A stretch of 64,000 bases of DNA from Ensifer sp. IC3342 (lineage in GTDB: Bacteria > Pseudomonadota > Alphaproteobacteria > Rhizobiales > Rhizobiaceae), in the NCBI RefSeq assembly GCF_020193655.1, contig NZ_JADYVE010000004.1, forward strand, positions 186,001 to 250,000, written 5' to 3'. Made by a program: the position numbers and the translations under genes. The first letter of the stretch is position 1. Every line of letters starts with the position of its first letter. The notes under the pieces were generated by a model, which saw only the letters and a list, made by a program, of their open reading frames with translations, ran no database searches and had not been told where the DNA came from. Positions 63,190 through 64,000 of the stretch are shown piece after piece.

Positions 63190-63956
63190 GCACGTTCGAG
63201 CCCGGGCTCTGCACGGTCACGTTTCGCAACCTGCCCGCGGACAGGATCGTGGAACTGGCGATGGAAGCAGGGCTTGCGGCGATCGAATGGGCGGGCGACG
63301 CCCATGTCCCTCCGGGGGACGAGCCGATCGCCCGCGACGTCAGACGCCTCTCTGAAAAGGCGGGCTTGGCAACGTCCTATGGTTCCTATGTTGCGCCGCC
63401 TACCGATGACCTTTCCGAGTTCCGACGCGCTCTCGATAGCGCAATCGCACTTGGAGCGTCGAATATCCGCATCTGGCCCGGCGCGCGCCAGCGCGATTCC
63501 AAGGACTACAGTGCCAGTGAAAGACGCGCCGCAGCGGCTGCAATCTGCGACATGGGTGCCGAAGCCGCGCGGTACGGGGTCACCGTGTCATTGGAATATC
63601 ATCCACAATCCTTGACGGATGAGACCGATTCTGCGCGGCGCTTGATCGATGCGGTCGCGCACAACAATGTCTATCTTTACTGGCAGCCGCGGCCCGGGCT
63701 TCCGCTTGACGAAGCGCTGGCCGAGACCGCTCAAATCGGCCAGCATGTCTCCCATGTCCATGTCTTCGCCTGGGATGCCGATCGCAACCGCTTTCCGCTG
63801 ACGTCGGCGGCCGATTACTGGCGGGCGGTTCTCGCCGCCATGCCTGCATCCCGCTGGAATGAGCGACGCTTTGCAATGCTCGAATTCGTGGCAAATGACG
63901 ATCCTGCGGCATTCTTCGAAGACGCCGCAACGCTCAAGCAAATCCTCAAAAGGTAA
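63186..63956 (+). CDS. Sugar phosphate isomerase/epimerase (xylose isomerase-like TIM barrel)
   Basis: 256 residues. Metal ligands are suggested in IEWAGDAHVP, VSLEYHPQSL (Glu), LYWQPRPGLP, VSHVHVFAWD (His) and MLEFVANDDP (Glu), typical of the AP endonuclease 2 family. It overlaps the dehydrogenase stop by 4 nt and is the last gene seen; the operon may continue beyond the window. Substrate unknown, probably a keto-sugar acid made from the DUF2264 product. Confidence 0.87.
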   Translation: MSTFEPGLCTVTFRNLPADRIVELAMEAGLAAIEWAGDAHVPPGDEPIARDVRRLSEKAGLATSYGSYVAPPTDDLSEFRRALDSAIALGASNIRIWPGARQRDSKDYSASERRAAAAAICDMGAEAARYGVTVSLEYHPQSLTDETDSARRLIDAVAHNNVYLYWQPRPGLPLDEALAETAQIGQHVSHVHVFAWDADRNRFPLTSAADYWRAVLAAMPASRWNERRFAMLEFVANDDPAAFFEDAATLKQILKR

Positions 63957-64000
63957 GGACGTCTCGGGGCGACGGTCCGGGCTCGTGGAACTCTTTCCCG

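Overview
The window is a high-GC alphaproteobacterial segment that reads as Sinorhizobium/Ensifer (Rhizobiaceae). The grounds are glutamine synthetase II with a sigma-54 promoter, five full copies and one half copy of a two-palindrome mosaic element of the RIME1 type known from rhizobia, many sugar ABC transporters, and paired DUF982/DUF1127 small proteins. The density of ABC transporters and sugar-catabolic operons suits a pSymB-like chromid, but replicon and species are inferred. I saw no rRNA, tRNA, CRISPR array or insertion sequence.

Layout. 1-4.8 kb: 3' part of a tripartite tricarboxylate transporter permease (tctA), a 56-residue protein, a HAD-IIA phosphatase, glnII and a DUF2735-like protein. 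4.8-12.6 kb: a sugar operon on the minus strand (GH4 glycosidase, PfkB kinase, solute-binding protein, a decayed sugar-phosphate isomerase remnant, MalK-, MalF- and MalG-like subunits) with a divergent HutC-type GntR regulator. 13-21.1 kb: a 1008-residue RTX protein, a LysR/quinone-reductase pair, and a type I secretion adaptor and ABC exporter that could export it. 21.4-25.9 kb: DUF1275 and DUF475 membrane proteins, a universal stress protein, two DUF982 proteins and a hypothetical. 25.9-33.5 kb: a galactose/arabinose locus, with gntR-dgoD-SDR facing araF-araG-araH-mutarotase across a 17-bp palindromic operator.

34.0-47.5 kb is the most interesting block. A TetR gene sits between two operons. 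One encodes two Gfo/Idh/MocA oxidoreductases, a DUF993 aldolase-like protein, an enolase-superfamily protein and a TIM-barrel isomerase. The other encodes a complete ABC importer plus two more Gfo/Idh/MocA oxidoreductases. Both promoters carry the same 18-bp inverted repeat at the same distance from a TTGACA box, so this looks like one regulon for import and oxidation of an unidentified carbohydrate.

47.7-52.2 kb: a peroxiredoxin-like protein, an ECF41 sigma factor with its AhpD-like partner and a perfect ECF41 promoter, a membrane AraC regulator and an alpha/beta hydrolase. 52.2-57.9 kb: an oxidative sugar-acid pathway (SMP-30 lactonase, DHDPS-like aldolase/dehydratase, IlvD/EDD dehydratase, GntR regulator) with a broken uronate dehydrogenase gene and many repeats. 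57.9-64 kb: an orphan solute-binding protein divergent from a lacI-DUF2264-dehydrogenase-isomerase operon with 4-nt overlaps, possibly for uronide-containing glycans.

Overall this is a carbon-scavenging region: each block pairs uptake or oxidation enzymes with a local one-component regulator, and the junctions between blocks are where the palindromic repeats lie.
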